A stretch of DNA of 56,517 bases from Bacteroidales bacterium (GCA_029010575.1 JAQXKS010000006.1:1-56517), one strand, 5' to 3'. Shown: positions 45,190 through 54,860, counted from the first letter of the stretch. The notes: generated by a model not told the origin, from the letters alone. Program-made: numbers and translations.

Positions 45190-46322
45190 AACCTGTTCTT
45201 GAATGTCAAAATACTTGCACTTACAATCACTACCAAAAAACCGCACAATATCAGGACACTGTCCATACAGTAACGTATATCCAGTCCCTGAATCATCATA
45301 ACCTTCATAGCCTCTATATACCATTTGGCCGGTATAAAATGCGAGACATATTGCAAAACAACAGGGATACTCTCAATCGGGAAAAGCATACCGGAAAGAA
45401 GAAGAGTAGGAAGCATAAAAACCATACTTGAGATAAGGATTGCCTCCTCCTGTGTATTCACTATTGTGGAAACGAATATTCCGAGACTCAGAGAGACCAT
45501 AATGAAGAGCATGGAGACAACGATAACCCAAAATAGACTTCCGGAGAGTGGTACTTTGAGAAGATGGACAGAGAGAAAGATAATAGTCACAAGATTCACC
45601 ACTGACAATGTGAAATATGGTATCGCCTTGGCCAGGATTATCGATACAGGCTTGACCGGGCTCACAAGCAACACCTCCATTGTCCCTCTCTGTTTCTCCC
45701 TTACGATTGAGACTGAGGTCATCATCGCGCAGACAAGCATAAGGATCATTCCCATAACACCTGGAACAAAATTGAATGAGCTCTTCATCTGTGGATTATA
45801 AAGCATCTTGGTGTTTACATTAATCATCACAGGGGGGAGCAGAGTCTCTGTGGCATTCAGCATACTCTCCATCATCAGTTCCTGCCGGCAGGAGGCGATA
45901 ATACTGTTCAGATAAAAGGATGCCATCTGACCTATGTTCATATCTGTACCGTCAACCAGAATCTGAATTGCACCCTGACCATCGTGAACCACCCTATGGT
46001 AAAAGTTCTCTTCAAATGCTATGATGACCTGAGCTTTGTTACTGAGCATCACCCTTTCGAAGCCTGACCTCTCCTTTATGTAGTGAGATACAGTAAAATA
46101 GGGGCTTGCATCGACCTGAGTGACTATTCTTTCGGTGATTATGTCCATTGACGGGGCATAGACTGCAACCTTTACACTTTTGAGCTCTGTCGAAAGTGCA
46201 AAACCAAATAGAAGAATCATCACCACCGGCATTACCAACAGCACCATCAGTGTTCTGGTATCCCTGAGAATGTGGCTGAACTCCTTCTTTACAAAGGAAA
46301 TGAATGTTCTGAAACTTTTCAT
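45186..46322 (-). CDS. ABC-2 type export permease (first)
   Basis: A 378-residue permease of the same family: an N-terminal helix (about 25-45), a periplasmic loop (to about 175), then helices with REKQRGTMEVLLVSPVKP as the coupling motif. It is homologous to, but clearly diverged from, the next gene. Together they would form the membrane part of a heterodimeric exporter. It overlaps the ATPase gene by four bases. Confidence 0.92.
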   Translation of the reverse strand: MKSFRTFISFVKKEFSHILRDTRTLMVLLVMPVVMILLFGFALSTELKSVKVAVYAPSMDIITERIVTQVDASPYFTVSHYIKERSGFERVMLSNKAQVIIAFEENFYHRVVHDGQGAIQILVDGTDMNIGQMASFYLNSIIASCRQELMMESMLNATETLLPPVMINVNTKMLYNPQMKSSFNFVPGVMGMILMLVCAMMTSVSIVREKQRGTMEVLLVSPVKPVSIILAKAIPYFTLSVVNLVTIIFLSVHLLKVPLSGSLFWVIVVSMLFIMVSLSLGIFVSTIVNTQEEAILISSMVFMLPTLLLSGMLFPIESIPVVLQYVSHFIPAKWYIEAMKVMMIQGLDIRYCMDSVLILCGFLVVIVSASILTFKNRL

Positions 46323-47104
46323 TCGTCCCTTTTGGCCCTCCTTGCCAAAGTATGGAAAACCTGATCCATATTTTCAGCGTTATACATTTGCTTCAGACGG
46401 GCTGGTGTATCAAGTGCCTCAATACGGCCATCAACCATGATTGACACTCTGTTACAATACTCCGCCTCGTCCATATAATGCGTTGTCACGAATATGGTTA
46501 TTCCCTGTTCTGCAGCATCGTAGATCATCTCCCAGAAACCTCTTCTGGTAGCTGGATCCACCCCACCGGTCGGCTCGTCCAGAAAGACAATCTTCGGATT
46601 GTGTATGATGGCTACTGAAAATGCCAGTTTCTGCTTCCATCCCAATGGGAGAGAGCGAACAAGGGAGTTCTTCTGCTTACGCAGATCGAGCCTATCCAAA
46701 AGCAACTCAGTCTTACGTTCTATCTCATCCTCCTTCAAGCCATATATTCCTCCGAACAAGCGTATATTTTCCCAAACCTTCAAATCTTCGTAAAGCGAGA
46801 ATTTTTGGCTCATATAGCCTATCTCCCTCTTGATTTTGCGTACGTGCCACTTGAGGTCATAACCGGCTATACATACCTGACCGTCAGTCATTGTGCTGAT
46901 TCCACACAACATCTTCATAGCTGTGGTCTTTCCTGCACCGTTAGCCCCGAGGAAACCGAAAATCTCACCTTTGTGAACGGTAAAGGATATATGATCTACA
47001 GCGGTAAAGTTCCCGAACTGTTTGGTAAGCCCCTCTGCCCTGATAACGTCACCCTCGCTGAGAAAGCCCTCCTCCAAAGGTTGTATGAATTTCCTGAACT
47101 TCAT
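46319..47104 (-). CDS. ABC exporter ATP-binding protein (second)
   Basis: A 261-residue nucleotide-binding protein with Walker A GANGAGKTT near 55 and Walker B VFLDEPTGGVDP. The signature region is weak (SLPLGWKQKLAFSVA instead of LSGGQ), a difference also known from the second half of YbhF-type ATPases. It powers export with the neighbouring ATPase, two bases away. Confidence 0.92.
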   Translation of the reverse strand: MKFRKFIQPLEEGFLSEGDVIRAEGLTKQFGNFTAVDHISFTVHKGEIFGFLGANGAGKTTAMKMLCGISTMTDGQVCIAGYDLKWHVRKIKREIGYMSQKFSLYEDLKVWENIRLFGGIYGLKEDEIERKTELLLDRLDLRKQKNSLVRSLPLGWKQKLAFSVAIIHNPKIVFLDEPTGGVDPATRRGFWEMIYDAAEQGITIFVTTHYMDEAEYCNRVSIMVDGRIEALDTPARLKQMYNAENMDQVFHTLARRAKRDE

Positions 47105-47106
47105 GA

Positions 47107-48030
47107 TTATCTGTTTATTGTGTCAAGATACATGTAGCAATCCTCTATATTCGGGGCGATTGCCTTTATTTCTACATCATCAAATCCCCTGGAAAGCAGG
47201 CTTGAGTGCAAAGAGTCTATTACATCGGCAGATACAGATTTGTTCATAACAATATGATGAGTATCACCAAATGCAAAACAGCTGTGTACTCTGTCATCCG
47301 CCCTGAGCGCCTTGAGAAGGGCTGGCATCCTGCTTCCTTTCACGCTCAGAAGTGTCCTGTCAAATTTAGAGATGATGCCGGAGGGGGAGTCCGTATCCAT
47401 GAACGATCCATTGTGGATGAGGGCTATCCTGTCACAAAGGGTTGCCTCGTCCATGTATGGAGTGGAAACAATTATTGAAAGACCCTGTTCTTTAAGCCTC
47501 TTGAGCATGACCCAGAACTCTTTTCTAGAGACAGGATCAACACCGGTTGTAGGCTCGTCCAGAAAAAGGACATCAGGTCGGTGGATAAGGGCACAAGAGA
47601 GCGCCAACTTCTGTTTCATACCTCCGGAAAGGGCTCCGGCCTTGCGTTTTTCAAATGGTTCTATCTGAGAATAAATATCCTTAACTGTTTCATAATTATC
47701 CTTAAGAGTAGTCCCGAAGAGTGTCGCGAAAAAATTGATATTCTCCCTGACGCTCAAATCCTGATAGAGGGAAAACTTTCCAGGCATATAACCGACCCTC
47801 TTACGTATCTCCTTGTAGTCCTTTACTATATCATAACCACATACCGAAGCTGTTCCCGAATCAGGCAGCAGAAGAGTGGTCAATATCCTGAACAAGGTTG
47901 TCTTTCCGGCACCATCCGGACCGATAAGCCCAAAGAGTTCCCCTTTATCGACACTCAACGATACCCCCTTCAAGGCACTGACCTTCCTGGAATAACTTTT
48001 TACAATATCTTCAGCGACAACTGTAAACAT
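47107..48030 (-). CDS. ABC exporter ATP-binding protein (first)
   Basis: A 307-residue nucleotide-binding protein with Walker A GPDGAGKTT near 36, signature LSGGMKQKLALS, Walker B VLFLDEPTTGVDP, and a C-terminal extension of about 80 residues. In E. coli YbhF the two ATPase domains are fused; here they are separate genes. Its ATG overlaps the HlyD stop (TGATG). Confidence 0.93.
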   Translation of the reverse strand: MFTVVAEDIVKSYSRKVSALKGVSLSVDKGELFGLIGPDGAGKTTLFRILTTLLLPDSGTASVCGYDIVKDYKEIRKRVGYMPGKFSLYQDLSVRENINFFATLFGTTLKDNYETVKDIYSQIEPFEKRKAGALSGGMKQKLALSCALIHRPDVLFLDEPTTGVDPVSRKEFWVMLKRLKEQGLSIIVSTPYMDEATLCDRIALIHNGSFMDTDSPSGIISKFDRTLLSVKGSRMPALLKALRADDRVHSCFAFGDTHHIVMNKSVSADVIDSLHSSLLSRGFDDVEIKAIAPNIEDCYMYLDTINR

Positions 48031-48932
48031 CAGCGGAATTTTACATCTCCATACATCCCTATTTTCACATAGCCGTCATTTACAAAAGATATCTTGACAG
48101 CATAGACCAAGTTCACCCTTTCATCTCTGGTCTGAATCGTTTTGGGTGTAAACTCTGCTGCATCTGATATCCATGAGACACGACCCTGATACTCTCTCAA
48201 ACCTTTTCCCGAATCATCAGCATAAATAGTAACAGGCTGTCCCAATTTAACATCTGCAAGCTGGGATGCAGAAATATATGCTCTGAGTGTCATATTGGAT
48301 ACATCTGCTACCTTGAAAAGAGGTCTTCCGGCACCGGTGAGTTCTCCGGCCTTCGCATATCTTACAAGCACTGTTCCTGTAATGGGTGAGGTCACTCTGC
48401 ACCTTGCGAGTCTTTCGTTAACCTGTTCGATTTGCGTCTGTAACGAAAGTACTTCTGCATCTATGGCCGCATTTGTCTGATTTAGCGATGCGACAGTCGC
48501 TTCATATTCACTTTCGAGGATAGATATTGAAGAGTTCAAGTCATCAAGTTGTTTCTGGTTTGCAGACTTGGCATCTATCAGGTTCTTTACCCTTTTGCGT
48601 TCTTTTTTGTTTACCTCTATCCTTTGGGAAAGAGATGCAGTCTGCACGGTAACGTCCACTTTCTTGGTCAACGCAGCCTGAATACCGGCTTCTATGCGGC
48701 ATTTCTGAAGGTAGAGCTGAACGGTGTCTATCAACCCGTATTCCTGCCCTGCATACAAGAGAGAACCCTCTGTCACATTCAATTCTATTATTCTGCCGTC
48801 AGCCTCAGACGACACTGTAACCTCTTCTGCTTCAAAAGTTCCAGAAGCATCGTAATCGTTGTGATTCCCGCCGCACGATACAACACAGCTCAATGCGGCT
48901 GCAGCAACCAAAAGAAATAAGTTTCTCGTCAT
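48030..48932 (-). CDS. HlyD-family periplasmic adaptor lipoprotein
   Basis: A 300-residue membrane-fusion protein. The N-terminus has a lipobox (LSCVVSC, Cys at residue 20), so it is anchored to the membrane by lipid rather than a helix. A biotinyl-lipoyl half (SEADGRIIELNVTEG), a long coiled-coil hairpin (about 85-185) and the second half (RCRVTSPITGTVLVRYAKAGE) follow. It should bridge the ABC permeases and the TolC protein. Confidence 0.92.
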   Translation of the reverse strand: MTRNLFLLVAAAALSCVVSCGGNHNDYDASGTFEAEEVTVSSEADGRIIELNVTEGSLLYAGQEYGLIDTVQLYLQKCRIEAGIQAALTKKVDVTVQTASLSQRIEVNKKERKRVKNLIDAKSANQKQLDDLNSSISILESEYEATVASLNQTNAAIDAEVLSLQTQIEQVNERLARCRVTSPITGTVLVRYAKAGELTGAGRPLFKVADVSNMTLRAYISASQLADVKLGQPVTIYADDSGKGLREYQGRVSWISDAAEFTPKTIQTRDERVNLVYAVKISFVNDGYVKIGMYGDVKFR

Positions 48933-48952
48933 TACGTTTTATATCTTAGCCG

Positions 48953-50251
48953 TTAAATGTTTTTTATATTCTTTAATTCATAAAGGGACTTCATAAGTTC
49001 TATCTTATGAAGAATGAGCTGTTTCTTAGCTACATCCTCCTTACTTATGCTATGTATCAGATCAGTTGCATTCTTCGTACCGTTCTCTACTCCTGTCTCG
49101 ACAGACTTACGAATCTTCTCCATCAGCTTCACTATCTCTGAATCATCATTTACGACACTTATATACCTTCTTACTTCAGAGACCTTTTCGTTTGCCTGAA
49201 GCATGTTATTATATAAGAATGTTTCTCGTACGGCCTCTACCTGCTGCTTATTGTATTTCACAGCTTTCTTCCCGTAGCTGATACTGTATAGTTCGGAGAT
49301 ATTCCACTGTAGTGAAACGCCTGCAATGGCATAAGGTCTGAAAGAGTCATTGAATATATCGAAGGCTGGACGGCCAAATCCTCCTCGTGCAAAGAGTTTA
49401 AGCTCAGGCATTCCACCCGCTATCCAATATTTGAGTTGAGTGTCAATCTGTTCCAGCCTTGCATCGTACAATTCCAGTTCAGGTCTTTTTACCTGTGCTG
49501 AAATAATCGTATCGAGAAGGTACTCCATGTCAACATTCTCATCCAGAGGAGCAACGAGCATATCAGGAGAGTCTATCTTGACTCCTGTCATAAGAGAAAG
49601 CATTCCAAGATATGCCTCAAGTCTGGATTCTACATCCGCTACATTTTGTTTTTGAGTGAGTATCTCCACCTGAATTAGATCCAGATCTGAGTCATTTGCC
49701 ACACCATTGCGTATGCACTCAACTACCCTTTCGTACTCAGTATCCAACTGGCCTAGCATAATATCGGTAAGACGCCTCTGTTCCTTCAGAAGTAGTATGC
49801 CAAAATATATTCCGTTTACCTGTTCACGAAGGGAGTACATGTTGATATTGTGCTCTTGCTTGTCAATCTTCGACTTGGCTTTAATATTGGCCCTCTCAGC
49901 TGCTATCTCTCCGCCATCCCATAGTACCTGCGATATTTCAATGACGGTATTATAGTGGTCGCGACTATAGTCGGGTGCCACCACTCCGTCCGGCAGGAAA
50001 GGTAACGTGAGCGACTCAGTCTGCCATGAGGCGGAAGCCGAGAATGAGATCTGAGGAAAGTATTTTGTATAGGCATTTTTCAATGTAAACTCCTCAGCCT
50101 TTTCGAGAAGGTCATACCTTTTTACGAGGGGATAGTTCATATCTACCAGCCTGTAGCACTCTTCCAAGGTATAAATTTGCTGTGCTTCGAGCTTACAAGG
50201 CTGGAAGCACAGCAGAAGGAACGACAATATCGTGTATAAAAATCTTTTCAT
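48953..50251 (-). CDS. TolC-family outer-membrane efflux protein
   Basis: A 432-residue outer-membrane channel from ATG 50251 (MKRFLYTILSFLLLCFQP), with a signal peptide to about residue 25. TLEECYRLVDMNYPLVKRYD and the repeated long helical segments mark the OEP family. It is the first gene of the exporter operon (TolC, HlyD, two ATPases, two permeases) and has a TAAATTTG -7 element at 50276-50283. Confidence 0.93.
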   Translation of the reverse strand: MKRFLYTILSFLLLCFQPCKLEAQQIYTLEECYRLVDMNYPLVKRYDLLEKAEEFTLKNAYTKYFPQISFSASASWQTESLTLPFLPDGVVAPDYSRDHYNTVIEISQVLWDGGEIAAERANIKAKSKIDKQEHNINMYSLREQVNGIYFGILLLKEQRRLTDIMLGQLDTEYERVVECIRNGVANDSDLDLIQVEILTQKQNVADVESRLEAYLGMLSLMTGVKIDSPDMLVAPLDENVDMEYLLDTIISAQVKRPELELYDARLEQIDTQLKYWIAGGMPELKLFARGGFGRPAFDIFNDSFRPYAIAGVSLQWNISELYSISYGKKAVKYNKQQVEAVRETFLYNNMLQANEKVSEVRRYISVVNDDSEIVKLMEKIRKSVETGVENGTKNATDLIHSISKEDVAKKQLILHKIELMKSLYELKNIKNI

Positions 50252-50275
50252 ATTTACTATAAGGCAAATAAACTG

Positions 50276-50283
50276 CAAATTTA
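50276..50283 (-). promoter_or_regulatory. -7 element of the efflux operon
   Basis: The minus strand reads TAAATTTG, 24 bases before the tolC-type ATG. The nearest TTTG is only 15 bases upstream, so the promoter is weak or activator-dependent. No regulator gene is adjacent. Confidence 0.35.
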
Positions 50284-50320
50284 ATATTTTTTCGGATACA
50301 AAATGATTTGTCAGTTTTTT

Positions 50321-50351
50321 TTTGAATCAACCAACGTTTATGCTATATTTG
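50321..50351 (+). promoter_or_regulatory. Promoter of the lipoprotein/DUF5723 pair
   Basis: TTTG (50321-50324), 19 bases, TATATTTG (50344-50351): a perfect Bacteroidota promoter. Start expected near 50358, 26 bases before the ATG at 50384. Confidence 0.8.
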
Positions 50352-50383
50352 TAGTTGAAACTAACCGAAAAAGTAAATTCATT

Positions 50384-52066
50384 ATGAGCAGAAAACTATT
50401 TTTAAAATCAGTAGTTATCTTCTCTGTTCTTTTTATGATTTATTCTTGCGTAAAGCAAGAGTTCGACCCTGAAAATCTGAACACCGAGATAACAATTGCG
50501 GGTGATGGTATTACTATACCCTTGGGAAACACTCTGCCAGTCAAGAGTTCTGACTTGCTCAAAAAAGTAGACTCCAGCCTGGTTTGCATTTTGGATGATG
50601 GAACTTTAGCCTTGACTATCTCTGATTCCACATCACTCGGAGAGTATCTTCCTGACATTTCATCTATGATTTCATTCCCCGATATCAGTGCAGAGACTTC
50701 GTTTGATGTACCCTTTATCGTCCTTCCTGATGAGATTTCGATTGACATTTCACAGAATTTCGAAATCACTGTCATAGATGCAAGTCAAGTACGTCCCGAG
50801 ATTGTCGCAATAGACCATGTAATATTTAACGATGTTTATTTTGTTCTTGACTACTCTTTCCTTAATATTCCAGAAACAGGTGCTGCAATTGACTTTGATG
50901 CGAATCTTCAGGTTGAGATGCCCTCAATAATTCTTTTGGATCAAAACGATTCCAGAGTCAACGGCAATATTGTAACACTTACTGCTCCATACAAAAACGG
51001 CAGATTCGACGTTGACCCCGTCCGTATTGAAGGTTTCAGCCTTGCGGAATATGATTTTTCTTCAGGAACAGATCTCACAAAAGAGATTGTAATATCTGGA
51101 AAAATCAATGTGAGCGGAGAGATCACAGACCCATCTGTCCTCGGAACACCGATTACCAACAAGATGAATATCGGGATAGAAAACATCAGCATCAGCAATA
51201 TTTCAGGAAAAATTGACTACAAGACTGATCCCATATCCAAGAAAATCAATCTGGACAATATTCCTGCGTTTCTGAAGAACGATGACATCTGTCTGGATCT
51301 GTACAATCCCTACATATTGATCGATGCAACAACAAATATCGGAATTCCCATGAAGGCAGATGTCTCCATCAATGGCGCCATAGATGCTTCTCTTGAATTC
51401 CCGGTATCTTCTTCATGGAATAATTTCGAGAGCGAAAAGTACTGGCTCGGTATGAATGTCGGCACTATCCCGGAAGACTATACTTTCGTTGAAATCGAAA
51501 ACCTGACCTCTGTCTTGAGACCTATACCTGAAGAATTGGACATAACACTCAAAGCCGGCACCATCAAGGAAGAAAAGGCTGTTTTCGAAATTGCAGCCTC
51601 ATACGACATGGATGTCAATTACCAGGTAGTGCTGCCTTTTGCATTCGGAAACGACTTCAGTTTTGTTTACAAGGACTCCATAGCTATCTCTAAAGATATT
51701 TCTGACGCTCTTAAAGCCACTGCTTTACAGCTTGGTGGCAAATTTATTAACGGTTTCCCTCTTCAGCTTGATCTGGAAATCTGTCTGATTGACCAGGACA
51801 ACAATTCTATCGAGCTAGAAAAACCCGCATTCCAGAGAATCAGTTCATGCAATCCTGACGGAACCCCCTCTGAATCTAAATTGAACCTTGATATAAAACT
51901 CAAGGACAACAAGTATTCAGGTACGATAAAAGCCATAGGATTCAAGGTTAGTGCAACACCAGAAGACGCAGTCGGTGTCTCTTTGAACAAGGATGCCTAT
52001 CTTCAGATTTTCCTAACTGCAACATTCCCAGAAGGAATAACACTTGATTTAGAGAATTACAAATAA
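50384..52066 (+). CDS. Unrecognised large lipoprotein
   Basis: A 560-residue protein from ATG 50384 (MSRKLFLKSVVIFSVLFM). The lipobox MIYSC puts the acylated cysteine at residue 22. After it come VKQEFDPENL and a long, acidic, beta-rich body with repeated blocks of alternating hydrophobic residues and many Asp-Ile/Pro-Glu pairs, as in tandem beta-sandwich domains; no catalytic motif is seen. The longer in-frame reading from 50303 crosses the promoter. I do not recognise the family. It is followed nine bases later by a DUF5723 gene, so the two are probably co-transcribed and may work together at the outer membrane. Confidence 0.85.
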   Translation: MSRKLFLKSVVIFSVLFMIYSCVKQEFDPENLNTEITIAGDGITIPLGNTLPVKSSDLLKKVDSSLVCILDDGTLALTISDSTSLGEYLPDISSMISFPDISAETSFDVPFIVLPDEISIDISQNFEITVIDASQVRPEIVAIDHVIFNDVYFVLDYSFLNIPETGAAIDFDANLQVEMPSIILLDQNDSRVNGNIVTLTAPYKNGRFDVDPVRIEGFSLAEYDFSSGTDLTKEIVISGKINVSGEITDPSVLGTPITNKMNIGIENISISNISGKIDYKTDPISKKINLDNIPAFLKNDDICLDLYNPYILIDATTNIGIPMKADVSINGAIDASLEFPVSSSWNNFESEKYWLGMNVGTIPEDYTFVEIENLTSVLRPIPEELDITLKAGTIKEEKAVFEIAASYDMDVNYQVVLPFAFGNDFSFVYKDSIAISKDISDALKATALQLGGKFINGFPLQLDLEICLIDQDNNSIELEKPAFQRISSCNPDGTPSESKLNLDIKLKDNKYSGTIKAIGFKVSATPEDAVGVSLNKDAYLQIFLTATFPEGITLDLENYK

Positions 52067-52075
52067 TAGAATACC

Positions 52076-53494
52076 ATGCGTAAAAGATACATTATTTTAG
52101 CCCTTTGCTTACTGACAAGTGTTTTCTGTTCTTACGGACAGACACTCAGAAGTAGCTATTTTCTGGACAACTCTCTATACAGATACAGGCTAAATCCTGC
52201 ATTTGCCCCCAATGCTGACTACTTCGGATTACCGATTATATCAAACACCGGAGTAGGTGTCTACAGTAATCTTGGACCAGCCAACGTACTGTTTCCCAAA
52301 AACGGTGAACTCTACACATTCCTCAACAGAAATGTCACACTAGAGGAGTTCATGAGCAAACTGCCTGCAACACCTGCTGCAGATGTGAGCTTCGACACAG
52401 ACCTTCTCTCATTCGGTTTCTATTCCAGCAAATACTCCTACTGGACTGTAAATTTCGGACTCTCCTTGGATGCAGGAGTAGGCATCTCTCGAGACTTTCT
52501 GGAATTCATAAAGAGTGGGGTTCCTGATAAATCCAGAAAATACAAACTTGACGGATTCAATGCAAATGCCCTTGCCTCACTGAGTGCCTCAATTGGTTAT
52601 TCAAGAGAGCTGTCAAATTTGGTAAAAGGCCTCAGAGTCGGAGGTGCTGTAAAATTGTACATTCCAGCAGCCTATATGTCACTGGACCTTGGTGATTCTT
52701 ATCTTGAACTGAGCGATGAAAAATGGGTGGTCAATGCCAATGCAAACGGTCTGATATCTTCATCTTTCTTCAGACTCGTTCCTCCCAAAGCGCCGGGACA
52801 GTCTCCTGATTTCACATTCAACACCAGCAATATTTCACCTGCCGGATATGGTTTCTCCATAGATTTGGGTATCGAGTACAGATTGAGCGTGGGGTCTATT
52901 ATGGACGGTCTCTCCATTTCGGCATCTGTTGTCGATTTAGGAGCCCAGTTTCTCTCGGCAAAATATATCCAGACGCTACACTCCGCAGGAAATGTCGAAT
53001 ATAATGGTTTTAGGGATATAGATGCGAGCAAACTTGACCAATTAAATTTCGAAGAGACTCTCGACCAGCTTTCGAATGACTTCCTGGCTCTTGCAAACTT
53101 TGAAGAGAAGGTTACCGAAAACGGCATCCAGATTCTCTCCACTCCTAAGGTGTACGCAGGCGTTGAAATGCCATTACTTAACAATTTAATGAGTCTTGGC
53201 GTGCTGTACAGCGGAAAATTCTCATACAATGGAAGAATTACCAATGAACTGCAGCTCTCCTATTCACTCACTCCATGTAAGTGGTTCAACCTCGGAGTAA
53301 GCTGGTCATTCCTTAACAACTACAAGTCATTGGGCTGGATTGTGGAATTCTCTCCCAAAAGGGGTATAAACTTATACATCGGAAGTGACTATATGTTCTT
53401 TGATGTAATGCCCAAGTATTACCTTCCTATAGACAAGATTTGGACCGACGTGAGATTTGGTATATCATTTAAACTCGGTTCAAAATATATCTAA
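52076..53494 (+). CDS. DUF5723-type outer-membrane protein
   Basis: A 472-residue protein with a signal peptide (1-21, ending SYGQT) and a mature part opening LRSSYFLDNSLYRYRLNPAF, characteristic of DUF5723 proteins of Bacteroidota, which resemble FadL/PorP-like beta-barrels. It closes with an aromatic-rich strand (FGISFKLGSKYI). Function unknown. It forms a two-gene unit with the lipoprotein before it. Confidence 0.85.
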   Translation: MRKRYIILALCLLTSVFCSYGQTLRSSYFLDNSLYRYRLNPAFAPNADYFGLPIISNTGVGVYSNLGPANVLFPKNGELYTFLNRNVTLEEFMSKLPATPAADVSFDTDLLSFGFYSSKYSYWTVNFGLSLDAGVGISRDFLEFIKSGVPDKSRKYKLDGFNANALASLSASIGYSRELSNLVKGLRVGGAVKLYIPAAYMSLDLGDSYLELSDEKWVVNANANGLISSSFFRLVPPKAPGQSPDFTFNTSNISPAGYGFSIDLGIEYRLSVGSIMDGLSISASVVDLGAQFLSAKYIQTLHSAGNVEYNGFRDIDASKLDQLNFEETLDQLSNDFLALANFEEKVTENGIQILSTPKVYAGVEMPLLNNLMSLGVLYSGKFSYNGRITNELQLSYSLTPCKWFNLGVSWSFLNNYKSLGWIVEFSPKRGINLYIGSDYMFFDVMPKYYLPIDKIWTDVRFGISFKLGSKYI

Positions 53495-53515
53495 TAGTCA
53501 GCCAGCAATAAACGA

Positions 53516-53614
53516 GTTCTGCGCAGCAGGACGAAAGAGATTGTGGGAGGGGCCAAAGTGAAGCGAAGCGAAACGGAGTCCTCTCAGAAGCAAGATGCTG
53601 CCTCCGCGTAGAAC
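53516..53614 (+). other. Foldable intergenic segment, possible small RNA or 3' UTR
   Basis: The ends pair over 13 bp: 53516-53522 with 53608-53614 and 53523-53528 with 53596-53601, with a 6-base bulge. Inside, 53545-53554 pairs with 53575-53585 around a loop rich in GAAGCG. A terminator follows at 53620. No open frame of note is present. It could be the 3' UTR of the DUF5723 mRNA or an independent RNA; no promoter of its own was found. Confidence 0.35.
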
Positions 53615-53619
53615 AGTAT

Positions 53620-53651
53620 AAAAAAAGGGGATGTCTTAAAGAGTCATCCCC
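53620..53651 (-). terminator. Terminator after the DUF4294 gene
   Basis: Seven-bp stem GGGGATG/CATCCCC (53627-53633 with 53645-53651). On the minus strand it is followed by seven T (53620-53626) and begins six bases past the stop codon, a strong intrinsic terminator. It probably also stops the converging DUF5723 transcript. Confidence 0.75.
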
Positions 53652-53656
53652 TGTTG

Positions 53657-54334
53657 TTATTTTCTTGCCTTTTGAGGAAAATCATTCTTCGGTTTTGCAA
53701 CCGGCGGAACAGGATCTTTACCATATATGGATCTGTATATATTGAAAAAGTCCCCTTTCTGATACGCAACAACCAGCTCCTCTGTCATTTTGTCTTCTCC
53801 TTCGGGATCATAGGGAGCCTTCATGTCCGAGCCGAACAGTTTTGCGACTCCCTGCCAGAACCCTGCAGCAATCTTGCTCTTGTAGTTCTTGATTATTTCG
53901 TAGGGAGTAATGCCTGTTTCTCTGTCAATGAGTCTTAGCAAAAGTTTCCCCTGTGAGACTGTCATGTCTCTGATAGCATCTTCAAAAGTATCGAAAAGAC
54001 GATCCTGAAGATGGTTTATATATTTCTTTTGATCACGCTTTCTCATCTGCTCGGCTGTAATGGTAGAATCGGCCTCGAAGAGTATCTCTTTTGCCACCAG
54101 AGCATAGGGATAAACCTTTGCAAAATTATAGACAAGACGATAATACTTTCGCCACTCCCTCCCCTTTCTCTTGGCGACAATGACAGCAGGCTCAATCTCA
54201 TCGTAATAGAGAGTATCGACTGCCACTGTGCTCGATGGTATCTCACAAGTCCATACAGCTCCTCTTAGAACGGACGGAAACGTGCAGACAAACAAGACAA
54301 GTGACACAAAAAGATGACACACTCTTCTTTTCAT
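53657..54334 (-). CDS. DUF4294 domain-containing protein
   Basis: A 225-residue exported protein: signal peptide to about residue 25, then a helical domain with VAKRKGREWRKYYRLVYNFAKVYPYA and LLRLIDRETGITPYEIIKNYK, which match the DUF4294 family of Bacteroidota. Function unknown. It is 32 bases after the DUF456 gene on the same strand. Confidence 0.85.
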   Translation of the reverse strand: MKRRVCHLFVSLVLFVCTFPSVLRGAVWTCEIPSSTVAVDTLYYDEIEPAVIVAKRKGREWRKYYRLVYNFAKVYPYALVAKEILFEADSTITAEQMRKRDQKKYINHLQDRLFDTFEDAIRDMTVSQGKLLLRLIDRETGITPYEIIKNYKSKIAAGFWQGVAKLFGSDMKAPYDPEGEDKMTEELVVAYQKGDFFNIYRSIYGKDPVPPVAKPKNDFPQKARK

Positions 54335-54366
54335 CCTTGATAGATCTAAAATAGCAAATCTCCTTT

Positions 54367-54858
54367 TCAGATAATTGCAGTTATTATATAGTAGAGCATA
54401 ACCCCGGACGCTGTCAGCTTAAGACCTGTTCCAAATAGAAAACCGATGAACGAGCCTATTGCTGACTTTAAAGATCCGGTGAAGGATTTTCCTTCTACTA
54501 TTGCCTCTGCAAGAAACGCACCAACAAACGAACCTGTTATCATCCCCAAAGGAGGAAAGAAGAATATCCCAACCAGCATACCTGCCGTGGCGCCCCTGGA
54601 TGCAGCTTTGGAGCCACCGCTAAACTTGGTAAAAAAAGCCGGGACAATATAGTCCAGAGCTGTTACAACAATAGTGACACCCAGCATTGTCCACATAAGT
54701 GTGGAGGAGAGCGACGAACTGACACTCTCGGGTCCTAAAAAATAGAGTAGTCCAAGAGCGGCCAGACTAAGAGGAGGTCCCGGGAGGACAGGCACTATAG
54801 AGCCTATTACCCCGAGAACCCCCACTAGAACTGCAGATACGATTATCAATAAATCCAT
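54367..54858 (-). CDS. DUF456 family membrane protein
   Basis: A 163-residue protein from ATG 54858; a GTG one codon earlier overlaps the pepP stop. Four hydrophobic segments and glycine-rich stretches (VLPGPPLSLAALGLL; GMLVGIFFFPPLGMITGSFVGA) mark the DUF456 family, of unknown function. It is practically joined to pepP. Confidence 0.88.
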   Translation of the reverse strand: MDLLIIVSAVLVGVLGVIGSIVPVLPGPPLSLAALGLLYFLGPESVSSSLSSTLMWTMLGVTIVVTALDYIVPAFFTKFSGGSKAASRGATAGMLVGIFFFPPLGMITGSFVGAFLAEAIVEGKSFTGSLKSAIGSFIGFLFGTGLKLTASGVMLYYIITAII

Positions 54859-54860
54859 CA

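Noticed and set aside
52699-53244. Minus-strand frame of 181 codons inside the DUF5723 gene
   Set aside because: No domain or promoter; the plus strand has a signal peptide and family start.
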